Positions 29,612 through 37,865 of a stretch of DNA of 64,000 nt are shown one piece after another. Each line of letters opens with the position of its first letter. Position 1 is the stretch's first letter. Made by a program: the position numbers and the translations under genes. The notes under the pieces were generated by a model, which had not been told where the DNA came from, searched no databases, and worked only from the letters and a program-made list of their open reading frames with translations. This DNA comes from Nocardioides humi (lineage in GTDB: Bacteria; Actinomycetota; Actinomycetes; Propionibacteriales; Nocardioidaceae). The stretch is taken from assembly GCF_006494775.1 (NCBI RefSeq), contig NZ_CP041146.1, positions 5,884,501 to 5,948,500 on the forward strand. Direction: 5' to 3'.

Positions 29612-29617
29612 CCAACC

Positions 29618-30070
29618 ATGAGCACGTCCGCCCCCGCCGCGCCGGTCCTCGACGACCTGATCTGCTTCGACCTGTACGCCGCCTCGCGGCAGGTCACCGC
29701 GGCGTACCGGCCGATCCTCGCGGAGCTCGGCCTGACCTATCCGCAGTACCTCGTGCTCGTCGTGCTCGGCGGCCACGACGAGATGCTCATCAAGGACGTC
29801 GGCCGCCAGCTGCGGCTCGACCACGCCACCCTCTCGCCGCTGCTGCGCCGCCTCGAGCGCGACGGCCTGGTCACCCGCCGCCGCAGCACGTCCGACGAGC
29901 GCGCGGTCGTGCTCGCGCTGACCGAGGAGGGGCGGGCGGTGCACGCGCGCTTCGGCGACGTGCACTGCCGGATCGCGGACGCGCTCGGCATCACGGCCGA
30001 GCAGGCCGAGCAGCTGCGGACGGCGCTGCGGGCCCTCGCCGGACACCTCGGCGCCGCCTCGATCGCGTGA
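29618..30070 (+). CDS. MarR-family regulator, OhrR-like
   Basis: The 150-residue protein has LDDLICFDLYAASRQVTAAYRPILAELGLTYPQYLVLVVL, which places a cysteine exactly where OhrR proteins have their peroxide-sensing Cys. The winged helix follows with IKDVGRQLRLDHATLSPLLRRLERDGLVTRRRSTSDERAVVLALTEEG. It is divergent from the OsmC-like peroxidase, supporting a role as organic-hydroperoxide-sensing repressor of that gene. Translation is probably leaderless (TATATT, 6-nt gap). Confidence 0.9.
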   Translation: MSTSAPAAPVLDDLICFDLYAASRQVTAAYRPILAELGLTYPQYLVLVVLGGHDEMLIKDVGRQLRLDHATLSPLLRRLERDGLVTRRRSTSDERAVVLALTEEGRAVHARFGDVHCRIADALGITAEQAEQLRTALRALAGHLGAASIA

Positions 30071-30160
30071 CCACCCTCGCGACCCGCGGCGTCTCCTACC
30101 TTTGCGGCGACGACCCCGCCGCCCGGCGCTGACCGGCCCGCCCGGAACCAGCCTCGAGGC

Positions 30161-31048
30161 TCAGGCGGGCGTCAGCACGCAGTCCGCGAGCACGGGGGAG
30201 CCGTCCCGCTCACCGCCCTCGATGGTGGCCGAGCCGATGATCCCGTCGTCCGTGCGCCAGCCCGCGACCCGGATCGTCTCGCCCGGGAACACCACGCCGG
30301 CGAACCGCCCGGTGAACCCGCCCACCCGGGTGGCGTCGCCGCCGAGGAGGCCGTCGGTGAGCTCGCGCAGCGCGATGCCGTAGGAGCACAGGCCGTGCAG
30401 GATCGGCGCGGGGAAGCCGGCCGCCTTGGCGAAGCCGGGGTCGGCGTGCAGGGGGTTGCGGTCGCCGCAGAGGCGGTACAGCAGGGCCTGCTGCGGCGTC
30501 ACCGGGTACGACGACAGGTGGTCCGGCTCGCGGTCCGGCACGACGACCGGGATGGAGGAGCCGCGGTCGCCGCCCCAGCCGCCCTCGCCGCGCACGAAGA
30601 TCGACGAGCGCACCCGCCACAGCTCCTCGCCCGCGCCGTCGGGCCCGGCCGTGGCGACGCCCTCCTGCCAGATGACCGCGGCCTTGCCCTTGTCCCAGAC
30701 GTCGGTGAGCGTGGTCCGCACCGTCGCCGTCCCCGACGTCGGCAGGGCGCCCGAGACCGTGACCGACTGCGAGCCGTGGACGACCTGGGCGAGGTTGATG
30801 TCGCAGCCGGGCAGGTCGAGCGGGGGCGGGTCCGTCTCGTGGAAGGTGGGAGCGACCACGCCGAAGGACGGCAGGACCTGCAGTGCCGCGTCGTCGAGCG
30901 TGTACCGCAAGGCCGGGGCCGACAGGTGGTCGCCCGGCCGGCTCCCGGCGCCGATGCCGAGGTGGTAGAGCAGGACGTCGGACTCGGTCCAGGAGAAGGT
31001 CCGGGAGCCGAGGTCGGCCCCGATCGCGACGGACGGGTCAATCGGCAT
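30161..31048 (-). CDS. hsd4B: MaoC-type enoyl-CoA hydratase, Hsd4B-like (steroid catabolism)
   Basis: The 295-residue double-hot-dog hydratase resembles the KstR-regulated Hsd4B (Rv3538 family). MPIDPSVAIGADLGSRTFSWTESDVLLYHLGIGAG is a characteristic N-terminus. The C-terminal MaoC motif reads LLYRLCGDRNPLHADPGFAKAAGFPAPILHGLCSYGIALREL, including the catalytic Asp-His pair. Such enzymes hydrate enoyl-CoA thioesters during sterol side-chain beta-oxidation. The start overlaps the kstD stop by 11 nt, so both are expressed from the KstR-boxed promoter upstream of kstD. In M. tuberculosis the same two genes are neighbours. Confidence 0.87.
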   Translation of the reverse strand: MPIDPSVAIGADLGSRTFSWTESDVLLYHLGIGAGSRPGDHLSAPALRYTLDDAALQVLPSFGVVAPTFHETDPPPLDLPGCDINLAQVVHGSQSVTVSGALPTSGTATVRTTLTDVWDKGKAAVIWQEGVATAGPDGAGEELWRVRSSIFVRGEGGWGGDRGSSIPVVVPDREPDHLSSYPVTPQQALLYRLCGDRNPLHADPGFAKAAGFPAPILHGLCSYGIALRELTDGLLGGDATRVGGFTGRFAGVVFPGETIRVAGWRTDDGIIGSATIEGGERDGSPVLADCVLTPA

Positions 31049-32696
31049 GGGCGATGTCCTCTGCTGCGAGATATCCGAACACGATGGCAGGCCCGATCGT
31101 GCCACCCGGGCCGGGGTAGGTGTTGCCCATCACGGCAGCCGAGACGTTGCCGGCGGCGTACAGGCCGGGGATGACCGAGCCGTCCTCGCGCAGCACCCGG
31201 GCGCGCTCGTCGGTGACCAGGCCGCCCTTGGTGCCGAGGTCGCCGGGCACGATCTTCACTGCGTAGAACGGCCCCTTCTCGATCGGCGCGAGCGAGCAGT
31301 TCGGCTTCACGGTCGGGTCGGAGTAGTACCTGTCGTACGCCGACTCGCCGCGGTGGAAGTCCTCGTCGACGCCGGAGCGTGCGAACCCGTTGAACCGATC
31401 GACGGTCGCGTCCAGCGAGCCGGACGGCAGGCCGATCGTCGCGGCCAGCTCGGCCAGCGTGTCGGCGCGCACCACGACGCCCTCCTTGTACCAGCGGCCG
31501 GGGAACGGCTGCCGCCCGGCGACGCCGGCGAAGAGGTAGCGGTTGCGGTAGGTCTGGTCGAAGACCATGTACGACGGCACGTGGCTCACGCCGGTGGCCT
31601 CGCCCTCGTAGATCGCGTGCGTCGCCTCGACGTAGGGGAGCGCCTCGTTCATGTACCGCCTCCCCGCGGAGTTGACGATGATCGAGCCCGGCAGGTTGCG
31701 CTCGGCCAGGCAGAACCAGGCGCGGCCCGGCAGCGGGATGGTCGGGCCCCACCAGGCGTCGTCGAGCAGGTCGGTGGCGGCGCCGGCGGCCGTGCCGGCG
31801 AGCAGCCCGGCGCCGGTGTTGGACGCCGCGCCCGTCGACCACTCCGACGAGGTCGGCTGGGGGAGGAACTTCTCGCGCAGCTCCTGGCTGTGCTCGAACC
31901 CGCCGGAGCCGAGGACGACGCCGCGCGTCGCCCGCACCTCGCGCCGGGCGCCGCCGGACTCGACGACGACGCCGACCACGCGGCCGTCCTCGACCAGCAG
32001 GTCGAGCAGCGAGGTCTCGTAGGCGACCGGGACGCCGGCGTCGGCCAGCCCCTTGCGCAGGCCGATCGCGATGGCGTTGCCCATGGCGTACATCCGCTTG
32101 CCGGTGACGATCGCGAGCAGTCGCTTGAGCATCACCTTGACCATGGTGAGCGGCCCGCGGAGGGTGCGCAGGCCGAGGCTGATCTTGCGGAAGTCCGCCT
32201 GGGTGACGATCAGGTTGGCCGGCGCCTTGGTGTACGCCGGGTACAGCCGGCCGAGCTCCTCGCCGAGGAAGCGCGCGTCCATCGGCACCGGCTCGACGCT
32301 GCGCCCCCGCGGGCGTCCGCCGGGCCGCTCGGGCAGGTAGTCGGCGTACTCCGGCACCCAGGCGAACCGCAGGGGCGTCGTCTCGCGCAGGAAGTCCAGC
32401 ACCTCGGGGCCCCGGTCGAGGTAGGTGTCGCGGCGCACCTTCGGGACGACGTCCCCGACGATGGCGTCGAGGTAGGCCTTCGCCGCCTCGCGGTCGCCGG
32501 CGTCGACCTGTCCGGCCGCCTGCAGCGCGTAGTTGCCGGGGATCCACACCCCGCCGCCGGAGCGCGCGGTCGAGCCGCCGAAGTAGGGGCTCTTCTCGAC
32601 CAGGAGGGTGTCGAGCCCCTGGTGGGCGGCGGCGAGCGCGGCCGACATGCCGGCACCGCCGGCGCCGACCACGACGACGTCGTAGGAGTCCTTCAT
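31038..32696 (-). CDS. kstD: 3-ketosteroid delta-1-dehydrogenase
   Basis: KstD introduces the 1,2 double bond into ring A (androstenedione to androstadienedione), which destabilises ring B. The 552-residue flavoprotein has the FAD dinucleotide motif VVVVGAGGAGMSAALAA, EKSPYFGGSTARSGGGVWIP, VLGSGGFEHSQELREKFL, YNRYLFAGV-like YRNRYLFAGVAGRQPFPGRWYKEG, and the C-terminal active-site segment NTYPGPGGTIGPAIVFG with the conserved Tyr and Gly. The ATG at 32696 is used; a TTG at 32702 is possible. A KstR-type box (32706-32719) lies 10 nt upstream. Confidence 0.93.
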   Translation of the reverse strand: MKDSYDVVVVGAGGAGMSAALAAAHQGLDTLLVEKSPYFGGSTARSGGGVWIPGNYALQAAGQVDAGDREAAKAYLDAIVGDVVPKVRRDTYLDRGPEVLDFLRETTPLRFAWVPEYADYLPERPGGRPRGRSVEPVPMDARFLGEELGRLYPAYTKAPANLIVTQADFRKISLGLRTLRGPLTMVKVMLKRLLAIVTGKRMYAMGNAIAIGLRKGLADAGVPVAYETSLLDLLVEDGRVVGVVVESGGARREVRATRGVVLGSGGFEHSQELREKFLPQPTSSEWSTGAASNTGAGLLAGTAAGAATDLLDDAWWGPTIPLPGRAWFCLAERNLPGSIIVNSAGRRYMNEALPYVEATHAIYEGEATGVSHVPSYMVFDQTYRNRYLFAGVAGRQPFPGRWYKEGVVVRADTLAELAATIGLPSGSLDATVDRFNGFARSGVDEDFHRGESAYDRYYSDPTVKPNCSLAPIEKGPFYAVKIVPGDLGTKGGLVTDERARVLREDGSVIPGLYAAGNVSAAVMGNTYPGPGGTIGPAIVFGYLAAEDIAHAD

Positions 32697-32705
32697 GCGC
32701 AAAAC

Positions 32706-32719
32706 TGTAACAGGTTCTA
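32706..32719 (-). promoter_or_regulatory. KstR-type operator upstream of kstD
   Basis: Read on the minus strand, TAGAACCTGTTACA fits TnnAACnnGTTnnA, the published KstR motif. It is 9 nt from the kstD start codon. The RTX-like gene at 32838 lies on the other side, about 120 nt away. Confidence 0.85.
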
Positions 32720-32837
32720 GTAGCCCTCTGCGGGCGGCTTACCGGTGGCCGAGTGCCGCCGGCGCGGGTTTGCCGAGCGCCCCAGTGGGCACGTCGTCCG
32801 GGACAACATCCCTTCTCGCAACGTCTTGGGAGAGCAC

Positions 32838-33872
32838 ATGAGGAAGATCAACGCGGTCGGCTGTGCGCTGGCGGCCACCCTGGCGATCGGCGCGACCGCG
32901 CCGGCCTTCGCGCAGGACTTCGTCGGCACGCCGAAGAAGAACAAGATCGTCGGCACCGCCGGCGACGACCGGATCATGGGCCTCGGTGGGAAGGACAAGC
33001 TCTTCGGCGGCGACGGCAACGACCGGATCGAGGGCGGCGCCGGCAACGACATCATCCGCGGCGGCAACGGCAACGACTCCCCGCTGCTCGGCGGCGAGGG
33101 CAACGACAAGATCTTCGGCGAGGCCGGCGACGACTACATCTACGGCGGGCCCGGCAAGGACCGGATCGACACCGGCGACGGCCGGGACTCGGCGTACGGC
33201 GGCGAGGGCAACGACCGGATCCGGTCCGGCAACGGCGACCCGACCCAGCCCTCCCAGTCCGGCAGCGGCTACCTCGGGTCCTTCCTCAGCGGCAACGGCG
33301 GCAACGACAGGCTCACCGGCGGCGCCGGCAACGACTACCTCAGCGGGGACGAGGGCAACGACAAGCTCACCGGCGGCGCCGGCAACGACGACCTCGAGGG
33401 CGGTCCCGGCAACGACAACATCAAGGGCGGGCTCGGTGACGACTACTTCTACGGCGGCGCCGGCAAGGACAAGATGAAGGGCGGTGCCGGCAACGACCGG
33501 TTCTACGAGGAGTTCGGCGGCGAGGGCGACCTGATGAAGGGCGGCGCCGGCAACGACGAGTTCGGGACGTCGTGCAGCCTGCTCACCGGCTACTTCAAGG
33601 CCATCGGGGGCGCCGGCGACGACACGTTCTACGTCGGCGACGTCGACAAGCGCACGGTCATCAAGCCGGGCGCGGGCAACGACAAGGTCTATGTGAAGAA
33701 CCCCTACAAGGGCATGAAGATCACGTGCGGCGCCGGCCTCGACACGGTCTACTTCAACATCAAGGTGAAGAAGGTGAAGACCAAGGGCTGCGAGACGGTG
33801 CTCTACGGCTCCGACCCGTTCCACTTCGACCCGGACGGCTCCCAGGAGGTGGGCTGGCGCCCGCGCAACTGA
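32838..33872 (+). CDS. Secreted RTX-type (hemolysin-like) calcium-binding repeat protein
   Basis: The 344-residue product has a signal peptide (INAVGCALAATLAIGATAPAFAQ) followed by at least twelve glycine-rich nonapeptide repeats of the GGxGxDxUx type, e.g. GGDGNDRIEGGAGNDIIRGG, GGEGNDKIFGEAGDDYIYGG and GGAGNDYLSGDEGNDKLTGG. These form parallel beta-rolls that bind Ca2+ outside the cell. The C-terminal third (residues 240-344) is less repetitive, with three cysteines. No enzymatic domain is seen. The ATG at 32838 has GGGAG upstream. It lies between kstD and hsaA, a position not expected for such a protein. Confidence 0.88.
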   Translation: MRKINAVGCALAATLAIGATAPAFAQDFVGTPKKNKIVGTAGDDRIMGLGGKDKLFGGDGNDRIEGGAGNDIIRGGNGNDSPLLGGEGNDKIFGEAGDDYIYGGPGKDRIDTGDGRDSAYGGEGNDRIRSGNGDPTQPSQSGSGYLGSFLSGNGGNDRLTGGAGNDYLSGDEGNDKLTGGAGNDDLEGGPGNDNIKGGLGDDYFYGGAGKDKMKGGAGNDRFYEEFGGEGDLMKGGAGNDEFGTSCSLLTGYFKAIGGAGDDTFYVGDVDKRTVIKPGAGNDKVYVKNPYKGMKITCGAGLDTVYFNIKVKKVKTKGCETVLYGSDPFHFDPDGSQEVGWRPRN

Positions 33873-33891
33873 CCGGCTCCCGACGGACGCG

Positions 33892-33925
33892 ACGGGGCGT
33901 CGGACCTGCGGGTCCGGCGCCCCGT
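33892..33925 (+). terminator. Hairpin after the RTX-like gene
   Basis: A 15-bp stem (ACGGGGCGTCGGACC with GGTCCGGCGCCCCGT, one G-T pair) and a TGCG loop follow the stop at 33872 by 19 nt. There is no T-tract, which is common for actinobacterial terminators. Confidence 0.6.
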
Positions 33926-33947
33926 CCCGCTGGGTGGGCGAGCCCGC

Positions 33948-33977
33948 TTGCCCCAAAAGTAGAACCTGTTCTAATCT
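33948..33977 (+). promoter_or_regulatory. hsaA promoter with KstR-type operator
   Basis: TTGCCC (33948-33953) and TAATCT (33972-33977) are 18 nt apart. The KstR palindrome TAGAACCTGTTCTA (33960-33973) covers the spacer and touches the -10, so bound KstR would block RNA polymerase. The leader before the hsaA ATG is about 30 nt. Confidence 0.85.
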
Positions 33978-34013
33978 GGTCGAGCACACACTGTCGCAGA
34001 CACAGGAGCTCCC

Positions 34014-35201
34014 ATGAACCAGGACTTCGCCCCCGAGGTGACCGCCGTCCTCGACGGCGTGCGCGACCTGCTCCCGACCGTCCGTGATCGGGCGGAGGAG
34101 GGCGAGCGGCTCCGGGTCATCCCGGACGCCACCATCAAGGAGCTCGAGGAGACCGGGTTCTTCCGGCTGCTGCAGCCGAAGCGGTACGGCGGCCTCGAGG
34201 CCGACCCGGTCGCGTTCTACACCGCGGTCCGCGACATCGCCTCGGCGGACGGCTCGACCGGCTGGGTCTCCAGCGTCGTGGGCGTCCACCCGTGGCAGGT
34301 CGCGCTCTTCTCCGACGAGGCGCAGCAGGCGGTGTGGGGCGAGGACCGGACGGTGCGGCTGTCGTCGTCGTACGCGCCGACGGGCAAGGCGGTGGTGGCC
34401 GAGGGCGGCTTCACGCTCTCCGGCAAGTGGAGCTTCTCCTCCGGCAGCGACCACTGCGCGTGGGTGCTGCTCGGCGGTCTCGTGTTCAACGCGGAGGGCC
34501 AGGTCGTCGACTTCCGCACCTTCCTGGTGCCGCGTGAGAAGTACCAGGTCGTCGACGTCTGGAATGTCGTCGGCCTGCGCGGCACCGGCTCCAACGACAT
34601 CGTCGTGGAGGAGACCTTCATCCCCGAGGAGTTCACCCTCTCGATGGGGGAGACCGGGCAGTGCCGGGGCCCGGGCCAGGCGGTCAACACCAGCGACCTC
34701 TACAAGCTGCCCTTCCACTCGATCTTCACCTCGACCATCGCCACGCCGATCATCGGCATGGCCAGGGGGGCGTACGCCGAGCACGTCGAGATGCAGCAGA
34801 AGCGGGTCCGCGCGGCGTACCTCGGCGAGAAGGCCTCGCTCGACCCCTTCGCCGCGGTCCGCATCGCCCGCGCCTCCTCCGAGATCGACGCCGCCTGGGC
34901 GCTGCTGATGAACAACATCCGCGAGGAGCAGGCGCACGTCGCGAAGGGCGAGCAGCCCCCGCTGGAGCTCCGGCTGCGGGTGCGCCGCGACCAGGTGCTC
35001 GGCACCGCCCGGGCGATCGAGGCGATCGACACCCTCTTCGAGGCCTCGGGCGGCCGGGCGCTGGCCGAGGGCACCTACCTCCAGCGGGCCTGGCGCGACG
35101 CCCACGCGGGCCGCGTCCACGCGGCCAACGACCCCGAGCGCGCCCTGCAGATGTACGGCGCCCAGCAGTTCGGCCACAAGGTCGACCCGGGGATGTACTG
35201 A
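34014..35201 (+). CDS. hsaA: 3-HSA hydroxylase, oxygenase subunit
   Basis: HsaA, with reduced flavin from HsaB, hydroxylates the phenolic seco-steroid 3-HSA to the catechol 3,4-DHSA. The 395-residue protein has the acyl-CoA-dehydrogenase-like fold of group D flavin monooxygenases: LRVIPDATIKELEETGFFRLLQPKRYGGLEADP, ASADGSTGWVSSVVGVHPWQVALF, GFTLSGKWSFSSGSDHCAWVLLGG, NVVGLRGTGSNDIVVEETFIP and DTLFEASGGRALAEG. It heads hsaA-hsaD-hsaC-hsaB, the same order as in M. tuberculosis. Its stop overlaps the hsaD ATG (TGATG). Confidence 0.95.
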   Translation: MNQDFAPEVTAVLDGVRDLLPTVRDRAEEGERLRVIPDATIKELEETGFFRLLQPKRYGGLEADPVAFYTAVRDIASADGSTGWVSSVVGVHPWQVALFSDEAQQAVWGEDRTVRLSSSYAPTGKAVVAEGGFTLSGKWSFSSGSDHCAWVLLGGLVFNAEGQVVDFRTFLVPREKYQVVDVWNVVGLRGTGSNDIVVEETFIPEEFTLSMGETGQCRGPGQAVNTSDLYKLPFHSIFTSTIATPIIGMARGAYAEHVEMQQKRVRAAYLGEKASLDPFAAVRIARASSEIDAAWALLMNNIREEQAHVAKGEQPPLELRLRVRRDQVLGTARAIEAIDTLFEASGGRALAEGTYLQRAWRDAHAGRVHAANDPERALQMYGAQQFGHKVDPGMY

Positions 35202-36087
35202 TGAGCGAGCTCTCGAAGGAGGCGACCCGTCGCACCGCCCAGGTCAAGACCGAGGCGGCCGGCGAGATCACGCTGACCTACTACGAGGCCGGGGAGGGCG
35301 AGGGTCGGCTGCCGCTGGTCATGCTGCACGGCGGCGGCCCGGGCGCGTCCTCCTGGTCCAACTTCGGACCGGCGCTGCCCGGCTTCGCCGAGGAGTACCG
35401 CACGATCCTGGTCGACCAGCCCGGCTTCGGCGGCTCCGACAAGCCCCCGGTGGTCGGCAACTACTACCGGTTCTCGGCGGACGCGGTGGTCGCGCTGCTC
35501 GACCGGCTGGGCCTGGAGCGGGTCCACCTGCTCGGCAACAGCCTCGGCGGCGGCACGGCGATGCGGCTCGCGCTGACCTACCCCGACCGGGTGGACCGGC
35601 TGGTCCTGATGGGCCCCGGGGGCTCTCGCTCAACCTCTTCCACGCCGACCCGACCGAGGGTGTGCAGCGGCTGATGGACTTCGGCGCCCACCCCAGTCGT
35701 GAGTCGCTGCGCGCCTTCATCTCGACCATGGTCGTGAACCAGGCGCTGGTCACCGACGAGCTCGTCGAGGAGCGCTTCGCCGACGCGACGGCGCCGGGCG
35801 CGCAGGACGCGATGCGCTCGATGGGCATGTCCTTCTGGGACCCCGAGACCGCGGAGGACGGCATGCTCTGGCGCGAGGCCCACCGGCTGCGCAAGCACAC
35901 CCTGCTGACCTGGGGCCGCGAGGACCGGGTCAACCCGCTCGACGGCGCCTTCGCGGCGCTCAAGCTGATCCCGAAGGCCCAGCTGCACGTCTTCCCCAAC
36001 TGCGGCCACTGGGCGCAGATCGAGGCGGCCGACGAGTTCCGCGAGGTCACGGTCGCCTTCCTCAACCGTCACAAGGAGCGTTCCTGA
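35201..36087 (+). CDS. hsaD: 4,9-DSHA hydrolase (meta-cleavage product hydrolase), frameshifted
   Basis: HsaD hydrolyses the ring-cleavage product 4,9-DSHA to the C/D-ring propionate HIP and a hydroxydienoate. It is an alpha/beta hydrolase with the oxyanion segment LHGGGPGASSWSNFG, the nucleophile in LLGNSLGGG, Asp in TWGREDRVNPLDGA and His in FPNCGHWAQIEA. The frame shifts after RLVLMGPGG at a five-G run (35618-35622); a sixth G gives GGLSLNLFHADPTEGVQRLMDFG and a product of about 295 residues. It overlaps hsaA and hsaC (TGATG-type junctions). As it stands the two halves read in different frames, most likely through a homopolymer error. Confidence 0.9.
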
Positions 36088-36986
36088 TGTCGATCGACAT
36101 CAAGTCCATGGGCTACATCCGGGTCGCGAGCACCGACCTGGACGCCTGGCAGAGCTTCGCCGGCAAGGTGCTCGGCCTGGCGGCGGGCCGCGGCCCGAAT
36201 CCCGAGCACCAGTACTGGCGCATCGACGAGGTCTCGGCCCGGATCGTGGTGTTCCCCGCCGACGTCGACCAGCTGGACTGCACCGGCTGGGAGGTCGCCG
36301 ACCACCAGGCGCTGCAGGCCGCCCGCGAGCACCTGCAGAAGGCCGGCGTGGAGTTCGAGGAGGGGACGAGGGAGGAGCTCGACGAGCGCCGCGTGCAGGA
36401 GCTGGTCCGCTTCCGCGACCCCTGGGACAACGTCTTCGAGCTCTACCACGGCATCACCTACGAGTCCCGGCCCGTCGTCACGCCGTACGCCGCCCGGTTC
36501 GTCACGGGCGAGCAGGGCATGGGCCACATCGTCGTCCCGGTGCTCGACGACGTCGAGGCGCTGCGGTTCTACACCGAGGTGCTCGGCTTCCGGCTGCGCG
36601 ACTCGATGAGCATGCCGGGCGAGTTCGTCGGCAAGGAGCCCGGCAGCAAGGTCTGGCTGCGCTTCCTCGGGGTCAACCCGCGGCACCACTCGCTGGCCTT
36701 CCTCCCGATGCCCAACCCGAGCAAGTGCGTCCACGTGATGCTCGAGGTCGACAAGCTGGACGACGTCGGCCGCGCCCTGGAGCGGGTCCGCAAGCACGGC
36801 GCCCCGCTGTCGGCGACCCTGGGCCGCCACATGAACGACGAGATGATCTCCTTCTACGTGCGCTCGCCCGGCGGCTTCGACGTCGAGTTCGGCACCGAGG
36901 GGATGACCGTCGACGACGCCCGCTGGGTGGCGCGCGAGTCGACCGCCGTCTCGTACTGGGGCCACGACTTCAGCGGCGGGCACTAG
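36087..36986 (+). CDS. hsaC: 3,4-DHSA extradiol (2,3-) dioxygenase
   Basis: HsaC cleaves the catechol ring of 3,4-DHSA using Fe(II). The 299-residue protein is a two-domain type I extradiol dioxygenase with vicinal-oxygen-chelate modules (residues 1-135 and 140-290). The Fe ligands are visible as His in GMGHIVVPVLD (about 145), His in KCVHVMLEVDK (about 214) and Glu in GGFDVEFGTEG (about 266). The N-terminus MGYIRVASTDLDAWQSFAGKVLGL matches HsaC. It lies between hsaD (1-nt overlap) and hsaB, and its stop codon lies inside the CTAGT end of a palindromic element. Confidence 0.95.
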   Translation: MSIDIKSMGYIRVASTDLDAWQSFAGKVLGLAAGRGPNPEHQYWRIDEVSARIVVFPADVDQLDCTGWEVADHQALQAAREHLQKAGVEFEEGTREELDERRVQELVRFRDPWDNVFELYHGITYESRPVVTPYAARFVTGEQGMGHIVVPVLDDVEALRFYTEVLGFRLRDSMSMPGEFVGKEPGSKVWLRFLGVNPRHHSLAFLPMPNPSKCVHVMLEVDKLDDVGRALERVRKHGAPLSATLGRHMNDEMISFYVRSPGGFDVEFGTEGMTVDDARWVARESTAVSYWGHDFSGGH

Positions 36987-37156
36987 TGCCGTACCTCGGA
37001 AGTTCTTGAACGCTTGGCGCACTCATGGCACGCACCTCGCGGCGTTGCCGACGCTTGCGAGACGACCCGGTATGGCTGCGCGCCGGCGCCTTGCGATGCA
37101 CGCACCCTGAGCACGCCAACCGACCAACAACTTCCGAGACACGACACGAGGACTAG
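36983..37156. repeat. Long palindromic element between hsaC and hsaB, CTAG-bounded
   Basis: The element begins CTAGT (over the hsaC stop) and ends ACTAG. Inside are inverted arms CTCGGAAGTT (36995-37004) and AACTTCCGAG (37129-37138), and TTGGCG (37014-37019) with CGCCAA (37114-37119). The segment 37029-37055 is the reverse complement of 22856-22882 with 25 of 27 matches; similarity continues over about 40 nt. The arms differ from those of the 22807 element but keep pairing, which suggests a structured or non-autonomous mobile element. No gene is seen in it. Confidence 0.72.
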
Positions 37157-37157
37157 C

Positions 37158-37802
37158 GTGAGCGGTGTGAGTGAGATCCCCGACGGCATCAGCCCCGACG
37201 CACGGGAGACCTGGCCGCACCCGGAGCTGATCCAGTCCTGGCTGGGCGACGCCGACATCGACTTCGAGCTGCGCCCGGGCGAGGAGGTCGCGGTCCACGA
37301 CGACCCCGAGGCCCAGGCCGCGGCGCGCCGGTTCCGCGACGTCCTCGGCTGCTTCGCCTCGGGCATCACCGTGATCACCACGATGAGCGGCGACGAGCCG
37401 GTCGGCATGACCTGCCAGTCGTTCTCCAGCGTCTCCCTCGACCCGCCCCTGATCGCCTTCGTCCCCGCGCGCTCGTCGCGGGCGTGGCCGCTGATCCAGC
37501 GCGCGGGCCGGTTCTGCGTCAACATCCTGTCCGCCGACCAGGAGCACGTCTCGGCCCAGATGGCGACCAAGGGCACCGACAAGTTCGCGGGCCTCGACTG
37601 GACCCCCGCGCGGGCGACCGGCTCCCCGGTGATCGCCGGCACGCTCGCCCACCTGGACTGCACGATCCACGCGGTCTACGAGGGCGGCGACCACTTCGTC
37701 GTGATCGGCCGCGTCGAGCACCTCGAGACCCAGGCCGACGACGCCGCCGTCACCGAGCCGCTGCTCTACTTCAGGGGCCGCTACCGCACCACCGACTCGT
37801 GA
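37158..37802 (+). CDS. hsaB: Flavin reductase subunit of 3-HSA hydroxylase
   Basis: HsaB supplies reduced flavin to HsaA using NADH. The 214-residue protein has a flavin-reductase-like split barrel: AARRFRDVLGCFASGITVITTMSGDEPVGMTCQSFSSVSLDPPLIAFVPARSSRAWPLIQRAGRFCVNILSADQEHVSAQMA, then GGDHFVVIGRVEHLE and LLYFRGRYR. GTG 37158 has CGAGG at 37147-37151; GTG 37167, 7 nt after TAGCGT (37154-37159), is the alternative and would be leaderless. The palindromic element separates it from hsaC, so hsaB may have a promoter of its own in addition to the operon transcript. Confidence 0.92.
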   Translation: MSGVSEIPDGISPDARETWPHPELIQSWLGDADIDFELRPGEEVAVHDDPEAQAAARRFRDVLGCFASGITVITTMSGDEPVGMTCQSFSSVSLDPPLIAFVPARSSRAWPLIQRAGRFCVNILSADQEHVSAQMATKGTDKFAGLDWTPARATGSPVIAGTLAHLDCTIHAVYEGGDHFVVIGRVEHLETQADDAAVTEPLLYFRGRYRTTDS

Positions 37803-37865
37803 CCTGCGCCCGCTCCCGCGCGTTGAGCCCCTGATCGAGCACGACGACACCGGTCTGGGGGATCG

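Noticed and set aside
32950..33560. DNA-level tandem repeats in the RTX gene as a mobile or CRISPR element
   Set aside because: They encode the RTX nonapeptides with varied codons, as expected for a protein repeat.
37014..37157. An N-terminal extension of HsaB from 37014
   Set aside because: It translates the palindromic element, and the product (MAHSWHAPRGVADACETT) has no likeness to flavin reductases.
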